This document shows positions 27,101 through 40,400 of a stretch of DNA of 64,000 bases, piece by piece. This DNA comes from Ophiura sarsii (lineage: Eukaryota; Echinodermata; Ophiuroidea; Amphilepidida; Ophiuridae): assembly GCA_035610835.1 (NCBI GenBank), contig CM069453.1, positions 69,194,682 through 69,258,681 of the forward strand. Direction: 5' to 3'. A model generated the notes under the pieces. That model worked only from the letters and a program-made list of their open reading frames with translations, was not told the DNA's origin and did no database searches. How positions within the stretch are numbered: the first letter of the stretch is position 1; the number at the start of each line of letters is the position of its first letter. The translations under genes and the position numbers were made by a program.

Positions 27101-30100
27101 GTGAGTTTGTGTATGAGTGCATGCTGTGGATACATGTGTTGTCGATTTGTGTGGTATAGGGGGTTTATGTGTGGAGGGGTGAGTGTACACTTGTGGTGTG
27201 AGGATGTTTGTTTCATTTGCTTGTAAATGTGTGTGATTGGATTCTTAAATAATTTTTGTGTGGGGATTTGCAATCATATATGTTATCGCTGTTTTATCAT
27301 GTATTTATATGTATTTTTGATGATAATATTATATGTTTTTATATTGTAAAAAATACGCAATTTGGCCTTTGGCCATGATGTTATTTTATAATAAATTGAA
27401 TTGATATTGAATTGCATGTTCCCCCACCGGGCACTTGAAACATTGTGGATCAACAAGAGGTGACATGGTCTATAGGTAATTACTGTTTGTTGCTGATGGA
27501 ACTACTTCAAACCTACCCTGGTTTTCATAAAGTACATATAAAGTATACTTAATGTGTACTTTTCAGTACTTTATTAGTACTTAATTGGCATAAAGTACAT
27601 ATAAAGTATACTTTACGTGTACTTTATTTGACCATTGTAGAAATAAAGTGTACTTTATATGTACTTTATATGACCATTGTAGCGACATGGTGTACTTTAT
27701 ATATACTTTATTGAGACTTAGCTTCTTTTTTGACACACACGGTGTACTTTATGTATACTTTATTTGTACTTAACATTTTTGGACACACAAGGTGTATACT
27801 TTATGTATACTTTATTGGGACTTAAGAAGTTTTCAGCTGGGTAAGTGTACTTTATGTATACTTTATTGGGACTTAGACGTTTTTAGCTGGGTAGGTGTAC
27901 TTTATGTATACTTTATTGGGACTTAGAAGTTTTCAGCTGGGTAGGTGTACTTTATGTATACTTTAGTGGGACTTAGAAGTTTTTAGCTGGGTAGGTGTAC
28001 TTCATGTATACTTTATTGGGACTTAGACGTTTTCAGCTGGGTAGGTGTACTTTATGTATACTTTAGTGGGACTTAGAAGTTTTCAGCTGGGTAGGTGTAC
28101 TTTAAGTATACTTTATTGGGACTTAGACGTTTTTAGCTGGGTAGGTGTACTTTATGTATACTTTATTGGGACTTAGACGTTTTCATGTATTAAGGTCATT
28201 ATACAGGATGTGTAGAAATTATATAGGGTATAACATGAAGCAGTTTAATCAGATGTTTTTCAGTTGGCATTCTCTTACTTTGAATATCACATTATTTGAG
28301 TTTTTAAGTTAGTGCATAAATAGAACTTACACATTCAAAAGAAAATCATCGTTCTCTTTGTCTAAAGTTTCACCCGGTAAATTATACATGGTGGTCAACA
28401 TTTGTAGCATATTTTGCACATTAACGTTCCATTTTTATTCTAATTTGTCTTAATAAGCAGTATAAAACTGCCATTTTGCAATGGAAATAAATCAACTTAA
28501 GCATATGCCCAACACTAAACATATAATGTTATACAGGGTGTAGCTAAATACACATGTATTCTTATCCATAAGTGAATGAGTAGGCTATTATGTCCCATTA
28601 AATATCCCCTTTATCTTATTCAGGATCGATTATAGGTTACCCATTAATAGGTATAGACTTTTCAGTCCTCATTAATAACATTTGAGCATTAACAATTAGC
28701 ATTTAGTAGCATATTTAATAATTATTAAGATTGGTTTATACACATCATGTAAAAATAATGAAACATTGCCTTGTTGGACCGATATTATTAATAATTAACA
28801 TACCACGATTGCTTTACTCATGGAAGTGGTCATTTAACTAGCTAGATCATGGCAAAGTACGTGCGGGCAATTCATTATTTGAATTATCAATTACAACCAA
28901 TGATTGAGACAAATCAGTCAACTATTATTAAAGTTCACCTTTGTTAGAGTACATCTAATATTAACCATAACTATAAACATCCAATCACAGATATCAAATT
29001 GTCAAAAGTGATAGAAAGGAAGTATTCCACGTTTATGACTTTGGCTCCTTAGCCACCGCCTCAAGCACCAATTATAACTGTCTGATTACAACTGAAAATT
29101 ATAAACATACATTTTCGTTGCTAGTATGGAAAGTATAGTTATTGTACATACTTTAAATTGACACAAATCTTCATTGTACAACTAAAGATATAGACACTTA
29201 TGTCATTTTTAAAGGGGCATTGAGAGATCGATATACCATGGATATACTAAATGAGCAAATAACGTAAAGATAATCATCAACATAACCCAAATCCAAAAAG
29301 TCATACAATTCCGACATCGCCTTCATGCCAAAATAAGCAAATAACGGCACTTCCGGGTTGAGATTTGCCGCGAATGTCTGTGAGTAAAACGATGCATAAC
29401 TTCCGAATTCAGCACCTGAGTTTCGATATGATGATATCGAAAATCGTGAAATGTTATATGATAAACGGCGAATGTTGGTAAACTGTTTCAGATGGTAGTT
29501 AGTATATGCGTAAGTGTTACTTTGATGCAAAAACTGATTTCTCATAATTGAGGGCGCACTCCCATACGTATCTCTCAATGCCCCTTTAATATTAGGGTGC
29601 CAATTCACGATGCATGCCCAATTACTACCATATCAAGGGCCATGGAGAAAATGTGGCCCTGTAGTACCATACCTTATTCTTTATTTATAGTTTATGTTAA
29701 CATGTTCCTTTATCCTAAATCAAGGACGTTTTGTATGGCCATTAATTGAAATTGATTAATTAAATAGATTTTAATCACCGCTTCTAAGCGATGATTGTCT
29801 TTTTAAAGACTCTTCTTGTTGGCTTTTGTAGGTGTACTTTATTTGTACTTTATATGGGATTTAATATAATCAATAGGTTTTACAAATGTTTGGCAAAGAA
29901 TGTGTACTTTATGTGTACTTTATGAGACTTTATATCTGTCAACACTATTGTTTATCCATCACCCACAGAGCATTTGGTCAAAGGTCATTTATATTTGAAA
30001 AAATACCAACTGCCACACTGCAGAAATGCAGCTGAAATGAAACTGTATCAGACATGTACTTTACAGGCAGTGTGGTTTACATACAGATAATCAAATGAGC

Positions 30101-33100
30101 TTATACATTTTGTGGAATATACTACTAGTTTACTACAGTCATTATAGAGCAGATGAGAGAGACAGGGAAGTGTTAAGAATAGTACTTCGAAAGTTTGATT
30201 TGCAATGGTGAATTACAGCAGCATGTGGAACCTTAACAAGTGCTGAACATTAATAAGCTTACTATAATGGAAACACGCGTGGACTGATGTGCTGAATACT
30301 GAGTGGCCAACATGTTAATGGTAAGGAGATGTCTGCTTAATTTAAATTAAGCATTGTTTCTCTATAAATTTGTTACATTGTAATTAAATGATAAAAGTAT
30401 ATAAGTAAGCTCATATTGATTCTGATGATTGAATGCACCTGCCTTCGAGTGAACCCACTACGTACCGGTTATGTGGGGGCCCCCACATAACCGGGTTATA
30501 TTTTGTGTACGACGTACGTCCCTGCTACCGTCCCTTTGGGCAAGAGTTGCAATTGATATTAAGTGGAATAATGGTTCTTTTTTGACCGCCATCTGCCCTA
30601 AGGTGTGGGCCAATATAGTGTGATCATAGTGGCATTAAAACACACAACGTTCAAATTAATGACTTTAGGTCATTATTTGATGATTTGTAGACGATCGAGG
30701 AAATTCCTTGTGAACGGTCACTTTTTCCTTATTTGAGAATTTGCGTGTTTTAGGGTTGTTTTAGAGAATTCGTTTACATGGATATAAAGTGACTTTTATT
30801 TTTTCCTGACCCCCCCCCCCCTTTTTTTTTCTGGATATTCTGACCACTTATACTTTAATTGAAAACAAATATAGGTTCAAAACCATGGTCCCCTATACCT
30901 CTTCCAATCAAATTATGCGCCATGCTATTGCTTAATGAATAATGAATAATGTGATCAGCCGATTGTAACATAAAGCTATGCTACAAAGTAGTTGACCTTA
31001 AAACATGTTCAAGGTCAACTTTGTTAATTTTTTGTTTAAAAGGTGATAGAATGTATCAGTGTATTATGCAAATTGTGACACTATCGCATTGCTATGTCTT
31101 ATTCATTCATGCATTATCACTAATAATATCGATATGGGATTTAGGTGAGGATCGAAGTGAACTAAAGTAATAGCAGAACTTATGTCAGACAATATTTTAC
31201 AGGTACTGGTACAGTATATCAAAACATTTATTCTCTAAATATTGTTGTGTATACCATAGACAAAAAAATGAACATAATCTTCTACAACATTTTCTTTCTT
31301 CCTTTAATAGGATCTTCAAGCTTCCAATACCATCTTTCCGTAACCACATAGACATATTCCATTCGAGCATAGCAGGTTTGTTTGTTTTGTTTTACATACT
31401 AATTAATTAATCACACTCGTTGACATAGAATATAATAGATTTGATTTGAACTGCAAAATATTTTATTTCAAGTTTATACGAGGGGGTATCAAAAAGTGTT
31501 TGAACTCACCCAGAAGTGAAGGAGCTATTTATCGATAAAATTTTGTCAGTGTAATTACTGGTCCTTAAAAACATTATGGTGCAAAAATGGTCTCATTATG
31601 TTTACTTTTTATAAAGGTGGCGCTAGATGCCAAGGCCATGTAAATCAATGACGTCTTCCAAAGGTGATGTGTACATGGTAAATTATAATTAATGGTCCAA
31701 TAACTGATGGCGTCCCACAAGGATCAGTTTTTGGACCATTATCGTTTACCATGTACACAGACAGCACCGGTAATGTGTAAGAATCAAGATTGCAACAAAC
31801 AAGGGGGCAAAAGTAATTTATACCAAATACGTGACTAAAAAGAAAACCACACAGCCAGCAGCATGTCTATGCACATGGACACTCACCTTCTATCCAATCT
31901 TGCGATATACATGGTATAAGCCAAGCCTGTCACCCAGGTTTAATTTAGGGTCTCAGCTCTCAAATGTTTATGGACATCTATCTATTCATTGACATTAGCA
32001 ACTGGTTCAATCCTGGTTCTATACAACTGTTCCAGTAAAAGTATGTGCCATGATAAAAGCTTGTGTCCGTTGACCTGGCAACAAGCACAAAGCTATCTAC
32101 ACTAGATTTCTTTATTTGTGGGTGCAATGTTTTGTCTCATAATGGTTTTTATTTCATAATTTAATATTGACATTTTATGTATTTCATTTTCCTTCCAGAA
32201 ATCATACTCCAGAGGTAAAGCAGTGACAGACGCACCCAAGTAAAACAACACCATACACCTGATCCTGGCAATTAATCTTCACACACACCTTACCCTGGCA
32301 ACCTTCACACAACTACCTGACCCGGACAATCTTCATACAACTACCTGACCCTGGCGAGCCTTTTTGTGTGCACATTTTGAACACTTTCGCTTGTTCTTAT
32401 TATCGCGATTTTTAGCTTCCATACAAAGACTTACATACTACATGAATATATTTTGAGCATTTTTATTTTTCGCACTTGCTGGTTTTAGTGCGAAAGGCAG
32501 GAAAATAAATGTAGTGCACAAATTTCCACTTTTACAGTATTACATTTTGTACTTTATTTAGGTTCCAATTAAGTATACTTTATTTATGTTCCAATTAAGT
32601 ATACTTTATTTATGTTCCAATTAAGTATACTTTATTTAGGTTCCAAATAAGCATACTTTATTTATGTTCCAATTAAGTATACTTTATTTATGTTCCAATT
32701 AAGTATACTTTATTTATGTTCCAATTAAGTATACTTTATTTATGTTCCAATTAAGTATACTTTATTTATGTTCCAATTGAGTATACTTTATTTAGGTTCC
32801 AATTAAGTATACTTTATTTAGGTTCCAATTAAGTATACTTTATTTATTGGAACCTAGATAGAGTATACTTAATTGGAACCTTAATAAAGTATACTTTATT
32901 GGAACTTAAATAAAGTACAAATTATTGCTAGAAATGTACTTTATTGACCAAATAATAAAGTATACTTTATTGGAACCTAAATAGAGTATACTTAATTGGA
33001 ACCTAAATAAAGTATACTTTATTGGAACTTAAATAAAGTACAAATTATTGATAGAAATGTACTTTATTGACCAAATAATAAAGTATACTTTATTGGAACC

Positions 33101-34428
33101 TAAATAGAGTATACTTAATTGGAACCTAAATAAAGTATACTTTTTTGGAACTTAAATAAAGTACAAATTATTGATAGAAATGTACTTTATTTACCAAATA
33201 ATAAAGTATACTTTATTGCAACCTAAATAGAGTATACTTAATTGGAACCTGAATAAAGTATACTTTATTGCAACCTAAATAAAGTAAAAATTGTGACTAG
33301 AAATGTACAAGTTCAAGTTTAACATTGCCTGGTCATTAATTTAAGTGTGTCAGTTTTAATTTTAACATTGTTTTACTATAACTTTGGGTTGTTAAGTTAA
33401 TTGCCATGTATCAGCATCTTATTTGAAAAGATTTTAGTGTAATATAATGTACCAAATAAAAATATTTTGTTTGAAACTGTAAAATTGTGTGCCTGCACTG
33501 TTTTGTATATTATGATATGTTATTAAGTACATATGTTAATAAAGTACAGGACTTTACAGAAAGTATACTTTATTGGCCAGAAAATAAAGTATACTTTGTT
33601 GGAACCTAAATAAAGTCCAAAATATGGCTAGAAATGTACTTTTTTGACCACATCATAAAGTATACTTTATTGGAACCTAAATAAAGTACAAATTGTGGCT
33701 AGAAATGTACTTTATTGTCCAAATAATAAAGTATACTTTATTGGCCAGAAAATAAAAGTATACTTTATTGTAACCAAAATAAAATACAGAATATAATAAA
33801 GTACACATAAAGTATACTAAACAGTGAGTATACTTGATTTGTTCATTTATTGTACTTTATGAAAAGTATACTTTATTCGCGTTCCAAATAAGTACCTTTA
33901 TCATAAAGTACACATAAAGTACAGTACTTTATATGTACTTTATGAAAACCAGGGTATCCCCAAATTGTAGATTCACATTGACTGGGACCGACGATCCTAC
34001 TGATGCATGCTTGAGAAACGCTCAAAGTTTGATAAGAATACTGGGCTCCCCATATAGCTGGTCCTATGATGCTACTAACAGATGGTGTTACATCATCCAA
34101 CTGACATGCCTGGTTGAAAAAGCATCCAAACAATGTCACAAATACATAAGTGATTGTTTAATAAAACCAACACCACTAAACACTATAGTAGATTCATAAA
34201 CTCTGGCTTTAGTAGATTCATAAACTCTGACTTTTATAGATGTTATTATTTATTCTTCATATTTTTTAGTGAATATATTGGCTGATCATGTAGCTTTACA
34301 AATCAAAACAATCAAATACTTAATCCAACAGCTTGAAATATGTTAGCCGTTCAGTCAATAGTTAGGTCACCCAAGCCCTATATGAAAGCTATGAAGATTG
34401 TTAAACGGGGTCAGCAGTGGCGTAACAG

Positions 34429-34468
<40 letters not shown>

Positions 34469-37400
34469 GGGGGGGGGGCAGGGGGGGGGGGGCAGGGGGG
34501 GGCACAGTGCCCCCCCCCCTGAAGGTGCTCAGCAGGAAATTCAAACCTACCCACCAGGAAAAATAGGGGGAAGGGAAAAGAGGAAAAGAAGGGGGAAAGG
34601 GAAAGAAAACAGAGAGAGGAAGGAAAAAGGGAGAAAAAAGAAAAAGGAAAAGGAGAAAAAAAGGGGAAAGAAAGAAAAGAAGAAAGAAAAGAAAGAAATA
34701 AAATTTGGCAGTACAAAAAGCACAACAGTCAACAAATTGTCGACTGTTGTGCTTTTTGTACTGCGAAATTTTGTGAACGTGCGAAATTTTGTGACCGTGC
34801 GAAATTTTGTGACCGTGCAATTTTTTTTGACCCTACCCCCCACTTTCTAACCAGGAAATTTTGGCTGTGCCCCCCCCCTGACAACCAACCTCTGTTACGC
34901 CCCTGGGGGTCAGTAGTCACAAACATGCACAAACACAATAGTCGAACGACCTTGCTATTGTCAAAACTCCCTACACAGAGGACTGCAGTGTACGATGTTC
35001 GCCATGTAATGTCTATGGCGGATTTCATTCCGTGGTATGAAGCTATGAAGTTTCCGTGGTCTCCAAGCAGATAGAGCAATACGTACATTGAATTTTTTGT
35101 AGACGTGGGTTTATTTCATGATTTGGTGTGGTTTAGAATGAGTTAGGATTCCTGTAATTTCGAAGACCACCGATTTTCAAAACGTGAATTTTCCAACATT
35201 TTACTACATAAATTTGGTCACAAAACGTGTTTAATACTATACATGTTACCGTTTTGCAGATGTTACTGACCCGGCCTCCTCTAAAATTCTACATGATTTT
35301 TAACACGTTTCTCAGTTTTTGAGATGCCCAAATAGACCATTTTCCGAAGCTATATCTAGCAAATATTGCAGTCACTGATACTCCATTGTTTTCTTGCGTA
35401 TAACAAAATATGACATGCAGCGTGACCTCCATACTGACTGCCGTTTGGAAGCGGTCATCGTAATAATAAAAATCGACCATCATCAACCTTTACAGTTTTC
35501 GAAAGAAAAGTGATGTTTGTTAACCTTTTTATAATTTAGTGGAAAATTAAGTTTCACTTTTTATGAATAAATCTAGATTTATTCATAGAATTCTTCCCAC
35601 AAATGTTTTTCTGACTATAATCGGTATTAAGGATATAATGACAGGTGCACTTTTTGTAATGAAAAGGAGGTGGACATAAAGCATCTAATATGGACATGTA
35701 AGATTACATCCTTATTATGGAAGGATCTATATAGTTGGCTCACTGTTTTGAAAGTTGATGCCAATCTTACATGATACTGGGAGATGTGTTTTGGTTACCA
35801 TGAGCACAAACACTCAATGTTTTTGAATGCGGTATTATTGCTGGCTAAAAGGTATCTTAATATAAATCTGGAAACGGTGTGTGTTGGGGTGTGGGGGGGG
35901 GGGGGGTGGACGTGTTTGTTATCCTTATTTTTCAGATAGTTTTGATTAAAGTGGCGCCTAATTTGCATGAAAGATAGAGGAAATAAAGGGAAGTGCGATA
36001 AACTATATTCCAGTGAAATGGTTAACAATTGCACAAATGCCTAGAATTGCCCGCTATTGTGCGTTGCACATACTACCGCGTAGTCATACCGTGGTAACGC
36101 GTTGCGTACATGTTTGCTCAAGGTCCAGCAAGGGCTCACTGCCGTGGCACTATACACGCACTCCCACACATGGCGCATAAGCCACACGGGAAATGGTTAT
36201 AGGTCTGTTATGTGGTGTTGGATGGGGTAAAACCACTGAAAATGGTTTAGGATAGGCCGAGGGTTATCATGGTTATAGTGACGTTGTACAAGTAGCGATT
36301 TGTGGGTTAATAAAGCATGCCAAACAATCCAAGGGACCGAGGGTTAATGAAGTAGCCACAGGAAATAATTAAGGAGGGTTATGATTATAAATCAAACTGG
36401 TTGGTGTGTGTGTGTGAGGGGAGGGGGGTGGTTGTAGAGGGGTTTATGTTGTTTATGTGCTGTTTGAGAGGTAAGTGTTAATAAAGTAGCCACAGTAAAT
36501 GGTTTAGGAGGGTTATGATTATAAATCAACCTGGTTTGTGTGGTGGTCGGGGGGGGGGGGGGGGGGGGGGGGGGGAGGGGTTGTAGGGGTTTACCTGGTT
36601 ACAGAGCCTAGGTAATGTGGCATAACCATTTAGCGAGGGTACGCCGCTAGTATTTATAAATGCAGAGTGCAAGCACGTAAACGTATGAATGTATTTTATT
36701 TTACACAATATGTCATACAATTATTTCATGTATATATAAACTGCTCAAAAAAAGTTTGGAATATTTTTTGAAGCACAAGAATTTCAAATATCGCGGAATA
36801 TGTTCATAAAGAGCACTGGAGCAAGGGATTACTTCAAATTTGGAATCATTGTAAAGATGAACACATCAGCTTTACATGGATATATAACACCTAATAAACA
36901 TATCCCGCGATATCTGAAAATCTTGTGCTTGAAAAAATATTCCAAACTTTTTTTGAGCAGTTTAGATTCCAATGCTAATGCTGTGTCTATATTTGTTGTA
37001 TTTTTTGTAGTGTTTTATATTTTTGTATGTTGTTAACTTATTGTTGTATGTTATAAAATAAAGAAACGAGAGCATCAATGATGCAGAAGCTCAGCTAGTG
37101 ACAAGCTGTAAAATTTCATGTATCCATTAGTGACAAGCTGTCAATTTCATGTATTGGATAGATTGAGCCCATAATGTATTGGTTGAGCTATGAGGGTTTT
37201 TTAAAAATATTTTTAAAACTCCGAAAATCATCCAATTTTATCATTATTAAGTTTTGGATCCAATGTTATTCACACTTGGACACCTCAAAACATAATAATG
37301 GTTATAATCAGTGTTTGTATGAACAAGACATGTCATATTTTAATGGTTTCAGCTTATTCTACATTTTGACCTCAGATGACCTTTGACCTTATTGACATAT

Positions 37401-40400
37401 GAAAGTTTCCATGTTGCATGTATGATACAAGTTTAGTTGGAATGTATGGACACACTTTACATGAGGTTGTCCACGCATATCAAAGTACTTTACCAAAATA
37501 AACCAGTGCAAACTGCAACCGTGGTTCTCAATATGGAAGCTCTGATTGGTTAGAGGCAATTCGTGAGTTTTCATGAATGCGTGTGCTGCGCAGCTGATCG
37601 AAGAAGTGTGCCCGATATGTGCCATAGGTCCATAGGTAGAGCTATGATGAACAGGGTTTGTTCAATTGGTGCCAATCTCAACCGACAGTGGCAAATCTCA
37701 ACTGACACGACTCTAATATTGAAGGCGATCGCCCTTGTCCCCTCTGGCAACGATGAGGGATAGCACTGGATCAAAAATGTGAGAGGTAACCTCTGTGAAA
37801 TTTTTCAGGACCCCGTAGGACTTTAAAAAACAAATTTAAGGCGTCCCCCAAGAAATTGAGGTCCTGAAGTTTGGGTATTTGAAAATTTACCTTTTTTACG
37901 GACAGTTTTATATTGTGAGCAAATGATGGATATGTAATCAACAGAATTGTTTAAGGTTTCCATTTCCATACATTGTCAAATTTAAGGGGTCCCTTCAATT
38001 TTGATCAGGACCCGCAAGTCTTTCCAATTTGAAACCTGCAGACGCGTCAAACAACAAAGTGAGAGGTCCAGGATGCTCAGACGCGTCAGAATGCGACCCC
38101 TGGCTACGATGTATTCAAATTTCCCAAGAAGGTCCGAACACTGATTTTTATGAATGTAAAAAAGGGCTTTAGAAGTTTAGTTGAATGAAGGTCCATATTT
38201 CTGTAAAAAACATCCACTTTGGCCAAATCCCCCCCCCCCCCCCTCCAATCTCTCCCATTCTCTTCTACAAAATGTGCCCCAAAAATCCTGTTATGTATGT
38301 GCCTGGATTTATGACATAGCATTCTGCAGTTGTGCCGAGTGGAAGTGAAAGAAATGCTGAGTGAAGTAAGATTTTTCAAAAAGAGTGTGTCACGCATGAG
38401 TTTCGAAGAGTTTTGGTTGTTTTACGAAACACCTTTTTTTCTTCAAGTTAATAGATCAAATTATAAATAATATCAATTTTGATATGTTTTCATGTTTTGA
38501 TATGTTTTCCATGATTATGAGTCAAAAGTTTAGTTAAACAAAATAACTTGCAGTAACAGGGTAATATAAGTGTACAACAGTATTTGGTAGTACTATACAA
38601 AATAAAGGTGCAAAAATCCTATTTATTATTTTAGATACGACCTGATCATCATTTCATATTAAAATAGTGTAACGGGCCGAGGGTGACAGATGTAATGTCA
38701 ATGGTAGCGCATGGCCGTTAAGTGGAGATCGAACAACAGATGGTTAAACAGAATATTTTCGCTAAGTGTCAAATACCAAAGATTTCACCACTAATTATAA
38801 ATTGAAGCAAAAATACCTAAGTCCACACTAGCTATACAAATTTGCCAAACCGGGCCAAAATAATTTGGCACCAATTCGATTACGAAAACTACAAGAAAGA
38901 AACCAAGTAAACAATCGAAGGCAGATGGGCGGACGTCATCTGATGACTCTATGACGGGCCAGCGGGAACTCGGCACGACATCACGAACTGTTGGTCCTGA
39001 AATGCGTCGTCTGTGTGCCTTCAAACCCCTTGTTGTATCCACATACAATGTGAGGACTTTGTACCAACAAGGAAAGACTCATCAATTATTCATGGGCTGT
39101 TCCGATGCAGGTACTGACATCATTGGCATTCAAGAACATCGTCTTATTACAACAAACCCCACCGAAGAGTTATGGTCTGATGACAAGAACTGGGTGCTAG
39201 TATATAGCTCAGCCACAGATATGAGACAAGGAGGTGTTGGTATAATGATGTCAAAGCATATCTACAAATGCCTACAGAGCGTAAAATCCATCACCAAGAG
39301 AATTATCTCAGCTACATTCCATGGAAACCCACAACTTACTGTGACATCAATCTATGCTCCAACTGAGTGTGCTTCCCCTGAAGACAAGAATGATTTCTAC
39401 AACGATCTAGAGAATCACTTGGAACAGGTGAAAACTCACAACATACACTTAGTTGTCGGAGATTTCAATGCTAGAATTGGACTAGACAGCCATTCAACAC
39501 ACCCTGCAGTTATTGGACGTCACTGCTTTTATGATATAACTAACAACAACGGTGAGAGACTAGTGGATATGTGTGAGGAATTCAAACTTCGCCCCTCACA
39601 AATGAGATTTCCTCAACCTAGATCCCGTCTCTGGACATGGATGCATCCAGCAGGTTCAACACACCAATTGGACCACATTCTTATCAACAGCAAGTGGACA
39701 AACTCCCTACGTAACTGCAGGGCATACAATTCAGTGGAATTAGACTCCGATCACTGGATTGTCAGCATCAAACTGGTCTGTAGTTTAAGAACTACCAAAG
39801 GGAAACCATGTAATCGGCCAAAGTTCAACTGGAAGAAATTACAGGATGCTGCTACAAGAGAACAGTTTCAACTTGAATTGTCAAACAGATTTGAAGCCCT
39901 CCAGTGCAACAACTTGTCAATACCAATAACAGAGAGGTACGATTCGTTTGAAAATGCTGTATCAGAAGTGGAAGAGAAGGTTGTTGGTAAATGCAAACCT
40001 TGTGGGATGCCAAGTTGGGTGGCAGACAGAACCAAGCAAATAAAGACAGAGCGGGATCAGGCTAAAAGAAGGTATCTAATATCCAAATCTCGACAGTCCA
40101 GAGAAAGATGGAGGAAGCTTAATACCTGTTTGAACGAGTCATATAAAACTGACAAATTGGCAATGCTGAACACGCAAATGGAAGAACTCCGATTGGCAGA
40201 TACGAAAGGTGACTACACCACCACATGGAAAATTATCCATGATCTCTCAGGGAAAGATCAAAAGCCGAGCGTCAAGGTCAAGAAAAGAGATGGTACGCCC
40301 CCTACAAGTGACAAAGATCTGCTTGCAGAATGGAAGGAATACTTCAGCTCTCTGCTCAACAATGACAATGGTCAAACACCATCTGATCTGCCCAAGCCTG

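Larger units (their letters stand above)
27516..33954. mobile_element. 6.4-kb TIR element with AAGTATACTT-rich subterminal arrays
   Basis: Flanked by TA (27514-27515 and 33955-33956). The termini CCCTGGTTTTCATAAAGTAC and its inverse are identical over about 30 bp. Both subterminal zones (27530-28190 and 32540-33950) are packed with the self-complementary motif AAGTATACTT and the related GTACTTTA. A small cluster of related motifs sits inside at 29830-29935. No transposase or other coding sequence was recognised in the interior. It is therefore a large non-autonomous element, or a novel one whose mobilising protein is elsewhere. It occupies part of intron 3. Confidence 0.68.

Noticed and set aside
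29198..29608. 136-codon minus-strand open frame
   Set aside because: It spans a TTAA-bordered MITE from end to end; the frame follows from the element, not from a gene.
32562..32850. CRISPR or regulatory iteron array
   Set aside because: The repeats have no unique spacers and lie within TIR borders of a transposable element.
33933..34199. Plus-strand frame with protein-like composition next to the 6.4-kb element
   Set aside because: No family recognised, and part of it lies in the element's TIR; kept only as an unassigned stretch.
34340..34850. Overlapping Gly-, Lys- and Pro/Phe-rich open frames
   Set aside because: They translate poly-G and purine tracts of a hAT-like MITE in several frames at once.
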